This document shows, one piece after another, positions 19,613 through 28,064 of a stretch of DNA of 64,000 bases. The notes beneath the pieces were generated by a model. It made no database searches. It was not told the DNA's origin and saw only the letters and a program-made list of their open reading frames with translations. Position 1 is the first letter of the stretch. The number at the start of each line of letters is the position of its first letter. The DNA is from Pseudoalteromonas viridis. Lineage in GTDB: Bacteria > Pseudomonadota > Gammaproteobacteria > Enterobacterales > Alteromonadaceae. Location of the stretch: contig NZ_CP072425.1 in NCBI RefSeq assembly GCF_017742995.1, positions 4,184,241 to 4,248,240 of the forward strand. Reading direction: 5' to 3'. The translations under genes were made by a program, and so were the position numbers.

Positions 19613-21607
19613 TTAGTTGAACAGCGCTGTTGCCTTGGCAACGACGTTTTCAACGGTGAAGCCGAAGTGCTTGAACAGCTCAGCTGCAGGCGCCGACTCA
19701 CCAAAGGTGCTCATGCCAACAACCGCGCCGTTCAGGCCAACATACTTGTACCAGTAGTCTTCAATACCTGCTTCAATCGCAACACGACGTGTTACCGCAG
19801 CTGGCAGTACTGACTCTTTATACTCAGCAGATTGTGCATCAAAAACATCGGTAGATGGCATAGAAACAACACGTACGCGCTTGCCGCTGTCACGCAACTG
19901 CGTCGCAGCTTCCACTGCCAGTTGCACTTCTGAACCGGTTGCGATCAGAATCAGCTCCGGTTCACCGTCACAGCTAAGTACATAACCACCTTGCTTAATG
20001 GCTGCTACCTGCTCGTCGCTGCGCGCCTGTTGCTCAAGTCCCTGACGGGTAAATACCAGTGACGTAGGGCCGTCTTTACGCTCAATCGCCTGCTGCCAGG
20101 CAACCGCTGATTCAACCTGGTCGCACGGGCGCCAGTTAACCAGGTTAGGCGTCATGCGCATGCTGGCCAGCTGCTCTACCGGCTGGTGCGTTGGGCCATC
20201 TTCACCCAGACCAATTGAATCGTGGGTGTAAACAAAGATGCTAGGCTGCTTCATCAGTGCAGCCATACGTACTGCGTTACGGGCGTATTCCATAAACATC
20301 AGGAAGGTTGCGCCGTAAGGGATAAAGCCTTTGTGTAAAGCAATACCATTCATAATGGCCGACATACCAAATTCACGCACACCGTAGAAGATGTAGTTGC
20401 CAGACGCATCGTCTGCCGTCAGGCCTTTAGAGCCATCCCACAGTGTCAGGTTAGAACCCGCTAAGTCCGCAGAGCCACCCATGAATTCTGGTAACAGAGG
20501 ACCGAATGCGTTCAGAGCATTTTGTGATGCTTTACGGGTTGCCGGGTTAGCTGGATTGGCCTGTAGTTGGGCGATGTATTCAGCGCTTTTCTGCGCCCAG
20601 TCAGCTGGCAGCTCACCTTTAGTTCGACGCTCAAATTCTGCCGCCAGTTCAGGGTAATGCATCTGGTACTCAGTAAATTTAACCAGCCACTCGCTCTGAA
20701 TTTGCTGACCATGTGCAGAGGCATCCCATTTTGCGTAAACAGACTCAGGAATTTCAAACGCGCCATGCTCCCAGCCCAGGAACTCACGTGCTGCTTTGAT
20801 TTCGTCATCACCCAGAGGGGCACCGTGACAGTCGTGGCTGCCCGACTTGTTTGGTGAGCCGTAACCAATTACCGTTTTACAACAGATCAGGGTTGGCTTG
20901 TCTGATTCTGCGCGTGCCGCTTCGATAGCCGCAGTGATAGCCTCGCTGTCATGGCCATCCACATCTGCAATCACGTGCCAGCCATAGGCTTCAAAACGCT
21001 TCGGTGTGTCGTCGCTGAACCAGCCTTCAACTTCACCGTCGATAGAAATGCCGTTGTCATCCCAAAACGCAATCAGCTTGCCCAGGCCCAGTGTGCCGGC
21101 CAGTGAACAGGCTTCGTGAGAAATACCTTCCATCAAGCAGCCATCGCCAAGGAATGCGTAGGTGTAGTGGTTAACAATGTCGTACTCATCACGGTTGAAC
21201 TGTGCTGCCAGTGCTTTTTCGGCAATCGCCATACCGACGGCATTGGTGATCCCCTGCCCCAGTGGACCAGTGGTTGTTTCGATACCCGGTGCATAGCCAT
21301 ATTCTGGGTGACCAGGTGTTTTAGAGTGCATTTGGCGGAAGTTTTTCAGTTCATCAATTGACAGATCATAGCCAGACAAATGCAACAGAGAATAAATGAG
21401 CATGGAACCATGGCCATTTGATAGTACAAAGCGGTCACGATCGACCCAATCTGGATTATTTGGGTTATGCTTTAAATAATCGCGCCACAATACCTCTGCG
21501 ATATCGGCCATACCCATAGGGGCACCCGGATGACCGGATTTGGCCTTTTGAACTGCGTCCATGGACAGAACGCGTATGGCATTTGCAAGTTCTTTGCGAG
21601 ATGGCAT
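19613..21607 (-). CDS. tkt: Transketolase
   Basis: 664 residues from the ATG at 21607, chosen because AGGAGA lies five bases upstream and [17 protein letters not shown] is the normal opening; a longer frame upstream is not needed. The enzyme moves two-carbon units between sugar phosphates in the pentose phosphate pathway using thiamine diphosphate. Visible motifs include [11 protein letters not shown], the TPP motif [14 protein letters not shown], the catalytic [12 protein letters not shown] and the C-terminal [14 protein letters not shown]. It is divergent from metK and stands alone. Confidence 0.96.
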   Translation of the reverse strand: MPSRKELANAIRVLSMDAVQKAKSGHPGAPMGMADIAEVLWRDYLKHNPNNPDWVDRDRFVLSNGHGSMLIYSLLHLSGYDLSIDELKNFRQMHSKTPGHPEYGYAPGIETTTGPLGQGITNAVGMAIAEKALAAQFNRDEYDIVNHYTYAFLGDGCLMEGISHEACSLAGTLGLGKLIAFWDDNGISIDGEVEGWFSDDTPKRFEAYGWHVIADVDGHDSEAITAAIEAARAESDKPTLICCKTVIGYGSPNKSGSHDCHGAPLGDDEIKAAREFLGWEHGAFEIPESVYAKWDASAHGQQIQSEWLVKFTEYQMHYPELAAEFERRTKGELPADWAQKSAEYIAQLQANPANPATRKASQNALNAFGPLLPEFMGGSADLAGSNLTLWDGSKGLTADDASGNYIFYGVREFGMSAIMNGIALHKGFIPYGATFLMFMEYARNAVRMAALMKQPSIFVYTHDSIGLGEDGPTHQPVEQLASMRMTPNLVNWRPCDQVESAVAWQQAIERKDGPTSLVFTRQGLEQQARSDEQVAAIKQGGYVLSCDGEPELILIATGSEVQLAVEAATQLRDSGKRVRVVSMPSTDVFDAQSAEYKESVLPAAVTRRVAIEAGIEDYWYKYVGLNGAVVGMSTFGESAPAAELFKHFGFTVENVVAKATALFN

Positions 21608-21821
21608 GAAGTCTCCTACTTTTTTTGTCATTTGAGTGGCAAATCTGTACCTAATATACCCGTGTGGCGACGCGGTCACGTTTGCCTTAGTTGGTGGCAA
21701 TTCAATGCATGACACGCCGAAATGCAGGTAACTCGATTAGAAAATTGGTCCCCATTCTTACCTATTAGGGTAACCACTGCAATTAAAAATCAATGAAATC
21801 TTGGTGTCGCTGGGGACTTTT

Positions 21822-21867
21822 TTACTGCGTTTTTCGCAAAGGTTTAAAATTAGACGTCTAGGCGTAA
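21822..21867 (+). promoter_or_regulatory. metK promoter with MetJ-type operator
   Basis: A -10-like TAAAAT lies at 21845-21850, with TTACTG 17 bases upstream (21822-21827) as a weak -35. Immediately downstream is a perfect met box AGACGTCT (21852-21859) followed head-to-tail by the imperfect AGGCGTAA (21860-21867, 5/8). Tandem 8-base met boxes are the MetJ operator, and metK is a classical MetJ target, so repression by MetJ-SAM is expected. Confidence 0.75.
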
Positions 21868-21968
21868 AAAAGCTATGCAGCAGGGCCGGTTTTCGATAAT
21901 ATATCGCTCTGATTTTTTCGCGCTATTCCTGTAGTTTGTGAAGCGCAATATTTGTGAGCATAAATACA

Positions 21969-23120
21969 ATGGCAAAACATTTATTTACTTCTGAATCTGT
22001 TTCTGAGGGTCATCCGGATAAAATCGCCGATCAGATCTCTGATGCGGTACTAGATGCTATCCTTGAGCAAGATCCAAAAGCACGTGTTGCGTGTGAAACT
22101 TACGTAAAAACCGGCATGGTCATGGTCGGTGGTGAAATCACTACCAGCGCCTGGGTTGATATCGAAGAACTAACGCGTAAAACGGTACGCGAAATTGGCT
22201 ACACTCATTCAGATATGGGTTTCGACGCCGATTCGTGTGCAATTCTGAACACCATTGGTAAACAATCTCCAGACATCAACCAGGGTGTTGACCGTACTCG
22301 TCCTGAAGAACAGGGTGCGGGTGACCAGGGCCTGATGTTTGGTTATGCCTGTAACGAAACCGACGTATTAATGCCGGCACCTATCACTTACTCACACCGT
22401 CTGGTTCAGCGTCAGGCGCAGGTGCGTAAAGATGGCACTTTGCCTTGGTTACGTCCGGATGCAAAGTCTCAGGTTACTTTTGCTTACGAGAACGGTAAAG
22501 CAGTGGGTATCGATGCCGTTGTTCTGTCAACTCAGCACTGTGACTCTGTGTCTCAGGATGATCTGGTAGAAGCAGTGATGGAAACCATCATCAAGCCGGT
22601 ACTGCCTGCAGAGCTTATCACTGAAGCCACTAAATTCTTCATCAACCCAACTGGTCGTTTCGTGATCGGTGGTCCAATGGGTGACTGTGGTCTGACTGGT
22701 CGTAAAATCATCGTAGATACTTACGGTGGTATGGCACGTCACGGTGGTGGTGCATTCTCTGGTAAAGATCCATCAAAAGTTGACCGTTCAGCTGCCTATG
22801 CAGCACGTTATGTTGCTAAGAACATTGTGGCTGCGGGTCTGGCTGACAAGTGTGAGATCCAGGTATCTTACGCGATTGGTGTCGCAGAGCCGACGTCTAT
22901 CAGCGTTGAAACCTTCGGCACAGGTAAACTAGAAGAAGCACGTCTGATCGACCTGATCCGTGAGCACTTCGACCTGCGTCCTTATGGCCTGATCACTATG
23001 CTTGATCTTGAACGTCCTATCTATCAGCCTACTGCGGCATACGGTCACTTCGGTCGTAACGAGTTCCCGTGGGAAGCAACAGATAAAGCAGAAGCGCTTA
23101 AAGCCGCTGCTGGCCTGTAA
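21969..23120 (+). CDS. metK: S-adenosylmethionine synthetase
   Basis: 383 residues from ATG 21969 ([18 protein letters not shown], the family start); an in-frame GTG five codons earlier is unlikely. MetK makes SAM from methionine and ATP as a tetramer. The signatures [28 protein letters not shown] and [16 protein letters not shown] are intact. It is single-gene, with a MetJ-like operator upstream and a strong terminator downstream. SAM is the cofactor of several enzymes in this window (RsmA, RlmH, LipA, the methyltransferase at 44085), but that is metabolic background, not linkage. Confidence 0.97.
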   Translation: MAKHLFTSESVSEGHPDKIADQISDAVLDAILEQDPKARVACETYVKTGMVMVGGEITTSAWVDIEELTRKTVREIGYTHSDMGFDADSCAILNTIGKQSPDINQGVDRTRPEEQGAGDQGLMFGYACNETDVLMPAPITYSHRLVQRQAQVRKDGTLPWLRPDAKSQVTFAYENGKAVGIDAVVLSTQHCDSVSQDDLVEAVMETIIKPVLPAELITEATKFFINPTGRFVIGGPMGDCGLTGRKIIVDTYGGMARHGGGAFSGKDPSKVDRSAAYAARYVAKNIVAAGLADKCEIQVSYAIGVAEPTSISVETFGTGKLEEARLIDLIREHFDLRPYGLITMLDLERPIYQPTAAYGHFGRNEFPWEATDKAEALKAAAGL

Positions 23121-23140
23121 TTGTATATGTAGATTTACAG

Positions 23141-23167
23141 AAAAGGCGCCTTACGGCGCCTTTTTTT
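23141..23167. terminator. Terminator between convergent metK and HDOD genes
   Basis: AAAAGGCGCC-TTAC-GGCGCCTTTT with a seven-T tail; strong hairpin. Confidence 0.93.
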
Positions 23168-23183
23168 GTGAAAACTGGAATAA

Positions 23184-24035
23184 TCAATTCCCAGAAATCA
23201 AAAACTCCTCAATATCTTCTTTTATATCCACATACTCATCATCGTGAATATTCAACACAATCATCACTTTATCCTTAAAAGCGTGCCAGTCCGCACAGTT
23301 GCGAAAGTATTTACCTTCAAAGGCCAGGTTTTCGGCCAGCTTTAAAATGGCAAACGCCTGCTGCTCACTCTCATCATGGGTTTCGTCCAGATACAGCGGG
23401 TCGTGATGGCGCAGTATGATCTGACACATGGCTTTTGGAATATTCCAGGAGCTGGCCAGGTAGTAGCCCACCACCGCATGGTTAGTCGGGTAAAGCTGCT
23501 CCTCGTAGCATGCCAGTGTGTACTCCGGGCGTTGAATGGCACGGGTCATCACTTCTTTGTAGTTATCGTAGCGCATCGCCATCGCGGGTATACCCGCATC
23601 ATGAAACAAACCGAGCAACTGTAAGTTCTCAACCGGTACAGTGGCACGCACGCGCTTACCGATCAGCATGGCTATTTGAGAGATATCAATGGCATTGTCC
23701 CAAAACCGCTCTAGCGAAATGCAGCACAGGCTTTGGTCGAACGCTTCTTTGAGCAAATAGCCCGTCACTATTTGAGTGATACTATTGAGCCCCAAAAACA
23801 TCACCGCCTGTTTAATATCCGACACCGTTCTGGACATGCCGTAAGCCGGTGAATTAATCACTTTTAAGACGGCGGCAGAGGTTGCGACATCCTGTGAAAT
23901 AATATTAGCAACGCGATTGAGCTCAGGCTCATCACTGTTGAGTTCATTCTGTATATGTTCGAGAATTTCAGGCTTGGCAGGCAGGTTAAACCCGGAGCGC
24001 AACTCCGCTAATGTTTTTTCATCAATATTAAGCAT
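23184..24035 (-). CDS. HDOD-domain protein
   Basis: 283 residues from ATG 24035; an upstream in-frame GTG at 24047 is an alternative. The HDOD domain covers about residues 10-210: DVATSAAVLKVINSPAYG, DIKQAVMFLGLNSI, IGKRVRA, LGLFHDAGIPAM and HAVVGYYLASSWNIP. HDOD proteins are HD-GYP-like domains, usually without catalysis, acting in signal transduction. The motif FHDAG retains an HD pair, but the full metal set of active HD phosphohydrolases is not apparent. No output domain is attached. Target unknown; a MITE lies directly upstream. Confidence 0.88.
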   Translation of the reverse strand: MLNIDEKTLAELRSGFNLPAKPEILEHIQNELNSDEPELNRVANIISQDVATSAAVLKVINSPAYGMSRTVSDIKQAVMFLGLNSITQIVTGYLLKEAFDQSLCCISLERFWDNAIDISQIAMLIGKRVRATVPVENLQLLGLFHDAGIPAMAMRYDNYKEVMTRAIQRPEYTLACYEEQLYPTNHAVVGYYLASSWNIPKAMCQIILRHHDPLYLDETHDESEQQAFAILKLAENLAFEGKYFRNCADWHAFKDKVMIVLNIHDDEYVDIKEDIEEFLISGN

Positions 24036-24080
24036 AACAGCAAACACATCAGGCTAGTTTGATTTTAGTGTAGACGATAT

Positions 24081-24253
24081 ATACCAATTTCACTTAATAC
24101 CTGTTCAATTTGACGGAGCAAATATGGCGCTAACGGCGTTAAAAATTTCTCATTTAGACCCTATACCTTAGACAGAGGCTCGTAAATTTTTGCCTAGTTA
24201 TCGACCCTATTTTCTCGCCTCAAGATAGAACACTTAATTAAGCAAATTGGTAT
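24081..24253. mobile_element. MITE-like element, copy 1 (173 bp)
   Basis: Bounded by inverted termini ATACCAATTT and AAATTGGTAT, non-coding. The interior matches copy 2 (27404-27565) in opposite orientation over most of its length, for example GGAGCAAATATGGCGCTAAC and TATCGACCCTATTTTCTCGC. The flanking TA suggests a TA target site as in mariner/IS630-type elements. Confidence 0.85.
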
Positions 24254-24263
24254 TACGTGATGA

Positions 24264-24941
24264 TCACTCGAACGGGCAGGTATTTCCGGGGACCAGCGCC
24301 CAAGGCTGAGCACGCACTCCTTGTGTCTGCAGCAATTCGTGTAACGCGTTGAACGAGGTGCGCGTATTACGCAGCGCCACTTTATCGACAAACCACTGCG
24401 GCGCGCCACCCTGTAAATCTGCCGATATTTGATAGTCTATCTCAACGGCGTTGTCTCGCTCCGTCAGCCGCCATTGCACAGTCACAGGTTCAATACGGAT
24501 CACACCCGGCGCAGGTGCAGGCTCAGCGACTGAGCGTATCTTGAGTAGATAACTGGCTTTGGACACTTGCAGTAAACACGCATGCGTGAGCATGTCCCGT
24601 TTACGCAGCGGCCAGGGTAAGTCAAAGTGCGTCAACACTCGAGTCTGATTTGACGCTGGGCGAGACAAAATGGTGACGGTACTGACATGCTTTACCCACA
24701 GCGGGACGCTATCGATGTCGTTTAGCAGGTTGATCACCGACTTGGCACTGATCCCAGGCCACTGTCCAGTCACCCGGATCTGCAAAGGCTGATCAGTGCG
24801 CTTTTGATAAGCGACAGAAAACAGATCAGAATGGTGCCAGGGTTGCCAGTTTTCAGGCGTCTGTACAGTGTGGCCAGACGCGGAAAAACCTGCCAGCCAC
24901 AGTAAGCAAGTTAAACGTTGCAGATTACCAGTAAGGTTCAC
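24264..24941 (-). CDS. START-domain protein with signal peptide
   Basis: 225 residues. A signal-peptide-like start (LTCLLWLAGFSASGH) is followed by a START/SRPBCC-type fold, with the characteristic WPGISAKSVINLLNDIDSVPLWVKHVS early, DLPWPLRKRDMLTHACL in the middle and ISADLQGGAPQWFVDKVAL near the end. START domains bind lipids or other hydrophobic ligands; the presumed location is the periplasm. The start overlaps the 3' end of the CYTH-CHAD gene by 17 bases, so the two are co-transcribed. Ligand unknown. Confidence 0.82.
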   Translation of the reverse strand: MNLTGNLQRLTCLLWLAGFSASGHTVQTPENWQPWHHSDLFSVAYQKRTDQPLQIRVTGQWPGISAKSVINLLNDIDSVPLWVKHVSTVTILSRPASNQTRVLTHFDLPWPLRKRDMLTHACLLQVSKASYLLKIRSVAEPAPAPGVIRIEPVTVQWRLTERDNAVEIDYQISADLQGGAPQWFVDKVALRNTRTSFNALHELLQTQGVRAQPWALVPGNTCPFE

Positions 24942-26442
24942 TGTTTAACGATGCCTGACGACTTTGCTCCATCGCACTGACGAGAAAATCGGCTTTTTGT
25001 TGCAGCCAAACTAAAATGCCCTGCAACGCTTCATTTGGCTGGCCCTCGCACAGCTGGCGAAGATAAAACAAGGTTTCCAGCTCATAAATGCCATACACAA
25101 TATCAACCCAGGGCGCTCTGAACGCCCGACGGATTTCTTTGTCGTATAGTTTACCCAGGCAGTGACCACTGAGCAGCATGTTTTCCAGCGGCTGACGACA
25201 CTCCAGATACTCTTTCACCGTCATAGCACGATCGGCCGGAAATAAAGTGGTTAATTTATTCCAGTCATGATCATAAGCCCGCTTAGCAAGCGCCTCAACC
25301 GGGCTTTGCGCCGCTGTAATGGCGTTCTGATCCCAGTTTTTACGCCAGGATTTGTCCAGCAGCCAGCGGGTAAGCGCCAAAATAAGGCGGTTGTATCGCG
25401 AGCAGTGGAATAAGTCCTCAATGTCGGTTACGGTTGGCTGAACGTCTTTCATATCAGCAATCACCTGAGCCAGCTCGGGCGCATTAGAGATCCGCTTATA
25501 GTAAGCATGACGCTTAGACGTATAGGTTTTTAAATGAATGGCGTTTTCGACCCAACCTAATTCAGACAACAGCCATTTCAGCTCTTTGCGCAGAAACTCG
25601 GTTGACGATTTATCGACAAACTCCTCAAATAGCCAGAAGGCGTGGCGGATAAGGCTAACCCCGTCTATCAGGCGTTTCAGGGTTTTCAGGCTTGGCGCAT
25701 CCAGGTAACACTGCTCATGTTTTTGCACAAACTGAATACCGTGATTGACGGTGGCCACCAGCGCCTGCTCTTGCGTACAGCCTCGGGGTAACTTGATCAC
25801 ACCCAGGGTTTTATTGGCTTTAAGTGGTTTATCGTCGGCAATACGGTAGCCCCTTGCCGCCTTAGAATATAGCCCCAGGCGCAAGCCAATGTGCTGTAGC
25901 AAGTGATCGGCGAGTAGAAATAAATCGTCTTTGTCGCCCTCGATCAGTTCAATTTCGAGCTCAGAGATGGGCTCAACCACACCTTGCGCACTGATCTCAC
26001 CTTTATCGAGTACTACTTCAATTTCACTGCCTGCTTCGGTTTCAATCAGCCAGGTACGGCGGATAAAATTAGTACTGAAGATCGGGAATAAATTACTGGC
26101 TATCGACTCCAGCTGCACACCCATTGGCCAGATACTGGAGTCAAAAGCGTGAATATCGGGGCGACTGCCCTGCAGGGGTAAATTGTACTCAGGACGCTGA
26201 TGTAATCCCCCAACCACCTCACCGGCCAGCTTAATGGTCTGCTCGCAGTCGTCATCATTACAACGCGTGCGCAGACCGATATCGAATGCACGCAGCTCCC
26301 GGCTGGGCGTATCGAAATAAGCATTTTTCAGATTTTTAGCGGGTTTGTTGCTGACTTTTTTCGCAAACTGGGTAATAAGGGCTGGGATCAGCGGAACTTC
26401 ATTGTCTGAAACCAAAAATTTCAGTTCTATCTCAGTGTCCAT
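24925..26442 (-). CDS. CYTH-CHAD protein, inorganic triphosphatase (YgiF-like)
   Basis: 505 residues. The CYTH domain (about 1-200) begins with the EIELKF signature and shows the charged tunnel residues of triphosphate tunnel metalloenzymes (EIEVVLDKGEI, SELEIELIEG). The CHAD domain (about 220-490) is helical with conserved histidines and lysines (LKTLKRLIDGVSLIRHAFWL) and is thought to bind polyphosphate. E. coli YgiF hydrolyses inorganic triphosphate. Its position divergent from the SH3 gene at 26730 matches the ygiF/ygiM neighbourhood of enterics. Confidence 0.9.
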   Translation of the reverse strand: MDTEIELKFLVSDNEVPLIPALITQFAKKVSNKPAKNLKNAYFDTPSRELRAFDIGLRTRCNDDDCEQTIKLAGEVVGGLHQRPEYNLPLQGSRPDIHAFDSSIWPMGVQLESIASNLFPIFSTNFIRRTWLIETEAGSEIEVVLDKGEISAQGVVEPISELEIELIEGDKDDLFLLADHLLQHIGLRLGLYSKAARGYRIADDKPLKANKTLGVIKLPRGCTQEQALVATVNHGIQFVQKHEQCYLDAPSLKTLKRLIDGVSLIRHAFWLFEEFVDKSSTEFLRKELKWLLSELGWVENAIHLKTYTSKRHAYYKRISNAPELAQVIADMKDVQPTVTDIEDLFHCSRYNRLILALTRWLLDKSWRKNWDQNAITAAQSPVEALAKRAYDHDWNKLTTLFPADRAMTVKEYLECRQPLENMLLSGHCLGKLYDKEIRRAFRAPWVDIVYGIYELETLFYLRQLCEGQPNEALQGILVWLQQKADFLVSAMEQSRQASLNSEPYW

Positions 26443-26729
26443 CAGGGGTGTGATTTACCTATGTAATTTTCGAACCCCCAAAATATACAAAGGGCCCGCA
26501 CTTTGCAAACCTTTTAGTAGTTATTAGCGCATAATCACCACCAATGCCAACCGGTTTGTTCAATTACAGGTGTAAACCTGTGCCCACATCAGCGCGCGGA
26601 TTTACTCGCAGTTTAAGTTAAAATCCGCTCGTTTGTGCGTTATCCGCAAAACCTGCCCCTTGCCTTTGCCTCGGGAAATCCCTACTATTTTGGTAACTTT
26701 ATAACGATATCAATATTTAAGGCCTGCGA

Positions 26730-27353
26730 ATGCTGAAAAATATCGCTTTGCCGCTGCTGCTGTCTGTGCTCTCACTGAGTGCAATGGCGGAGCAAACCGA
26801 GCTGCAAAATGAGCCTGCACAGGCGCAGTCAGCAACCGACAATAACGGCTACATTGTCGACGACTTATACCTCTTCATGCACACCGGACCGGGTAAGAAT
26901 TATCGCATCTTGGGTTCGGTCGAAGCCGGAACTGCGATCACTATCCTAAATACAGAGCAGGACGACTTTATTCAGATAAGAGATGACAAAGACCGCGAAG
27001 GCTGGGTCCAGAGTCAGTTTGTCACCTCTGAACCGGGGTTACGTCAGCGACTGGAAAGCGCCAATCAGGCACTGAGTGATAACAATGCTCAGCTCAATAC
27101 TTTACAAAGCCGCATTCCACAACTTGAGCAGGCCAACTTGCAGCTACAGCAAGACAATACGACGCTCAAAAATAACATCACCGAACTGGAACAAGCCCTT
27201 GAGGCGCAGGTACAGGCAAGCCTGAATAAGGCGCAAACGGAGCAACATATGCTGCTGAGCTATGGTGGTGGCATTGGTATCGCGGGCATTTTAATTGGTG
27301 TGGTACTCACCCTGGTGTTGTCAAGACGTAAGCGCTACGACGGTTGGGCGTAA
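26730..27353 (+). CDS. SH3-domain protein, YgiM-like (TIGR04211 type)
   Basis: 207 residues. It has a signal peptide (about 1-20), a bacterial SH3 domain (about 38-105: YLFMHTGPGKNYRILGSVEAG, DREGWVQSQFV), a coiled coil (about 110-170) and a single C-terminal transmembrane helix (GGIGIAGILIGVVLTLVL) followed by a basic tail. The protein would sit in the inner membrane with SH3 and coiled coil in the periplasm. Divergent from the CYTH-CHAD gene as in many gammaproteobacteria. Role not established; peptidoglycan binding is likely for the SH3. Confidence 0.9.
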   Translation: MLKNIALPLLLSVLSLSAMAEQTELQNEPAQAQSATDNNGYIVDDLYLFMHTGPGKNYRILGSVEAGTAITILNTEQDDFIQIRDDKDREGWVQSQFVTSEPGLRQRLESANQALSDNNAQLNTLQSRIPQLEQANLQLQQDNTTLKNNITELEQALEAQVQASLNKAQTEQHMLLSYGGGIGIAGILIGVVLTLVLSRRKRYDGWA

Positions 27354-27376
27354 AAGCCGCAAAAAAATAAATGCAT

Positions 27377-27403
27377 AAAAAAAGGCCTTATCGGCCTTTT
27401 TTT
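27377..27403 (+). terminator. Terminator of the SH3 gene
   Basis: AAAAAAAGGCC-TTATC-GGCCTTTTTTT; its last T abuts the first base of the second MITE. Confidence 0.9.
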
Positions 27404-27565
27404 ATACCAATTTGCTTAATTAAGTGTTCTATTTTGAGGCGAGAAAATAGGGTCGATAACCAGGCGAAAACTTTGCTATTTAGTTATTCTAAATGAGAAG
27501 TTTTCAACGCCGTTAGCGCCATATTTGCTCCTTCAAATTGAACAGGCATTAAGTGAAATTGGTAT
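27404..27565. mobile_element. MITE-like element, copy 2 (162 bp)
   Basis: Inverted relative to copy 1 at 24081-24253, with the same termini (ATACCAATTT / AAATTGGTAT). It fills almost the entire gap between the SH3 terminator and the FKBP gene; its last base is part of the FKBP stop codon. A TA occurs at both edges, as expected for a TA target duplication. Confidence 0.85.
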
Positions 27566-28050
27566 TACTTGCCTGCTATGGCGAGTAACTCAACTTCAAA
27601 TATGAGCAACGATCCCGGCGCAATTTTCCCGGCCGCTCTATCCCCGTAGCCCAGATCCGGGCCGATAAAAAAGCGAAATTTATCACCCACGGTCATCAGC
27701 TGAACGCCCTCGGTCCAGCCCGGTATGACCTGGTTCAAACCAAAACTGATAGACTCACCGCGTACCACGGAGCTGTCGAATACTGAGCCGTCCAGCAAAG
27801 TACCATGGTAGTGTACCGTGACTTTGTCTGTCGCGCTCGGATGCTCAGTCCCGTCACCTTTGTTTAACACTTCATATTGCAAACCAGAGTCGGTTGTTGT
27901 GACTCCGCTCTTTTGCGCGTTTTGCGCCAGAAACTCTGCCGCCTCAATACGGTTACCTGCCGCCGCCTGCTTTTGCTGTTTACCGTTTTTAAAAATCAGC
28001 CAGCCCAGCACGACGATGACCAGCACAAGAATAATATTGGTTGTTGACAT
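27565..28050 (-). CDS. Membrane-anchored FKBP-type peptidyl-prolyl isomerase
   Basis: 161 residues. One N-terminal transmembrane helix (NIILVLVIVVLGWLIF) with a short cytoplasmic start, a linker, then a single FKBP domain (about 55-160) with VTVHYHGTLLDGSVFDSS, FGLNQVIPGWTEGVQLM and GDRAAGKIAPGSLLIFEVEL. It would work as a periplasm-facing proline isomerase. The stop codon touches the end of MITE copy 2, so the element's insertion may have set or replaced the native 3' end. It lies 14 bases from the Lon-like gene upstream, in the same direction. Confidence 0.9.
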   Translation of the reverse strand: MSTTNIILVLVIVVLGWLIFKNGKQQKQAAAGNRIEAAEFLAQNAQKSGVTTTDSGLQYEVLNKGDGTEHPSATDKVTVHYHGTLLDGSVFDSSVVRGESISFGLNQVIPGWTEGVQLMTVGDKFRFFIGPDLGYGDRAAGKIAPGSLLIFEVELLAIAGK

Positions 28051-28064
28051 AGTGACTACCTAAA

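Noticed and set aside
20397..20857. Overlapping plus-strand frames inside tkt
   Set aside because: Shadows of the transketolase coding sequence, without start sites or family resemblance.
21608..21968. SAM riboswitch upstream of metK
   Set aside because: No recognisable SAM-riboswitch helices; the met box explains regulation better.
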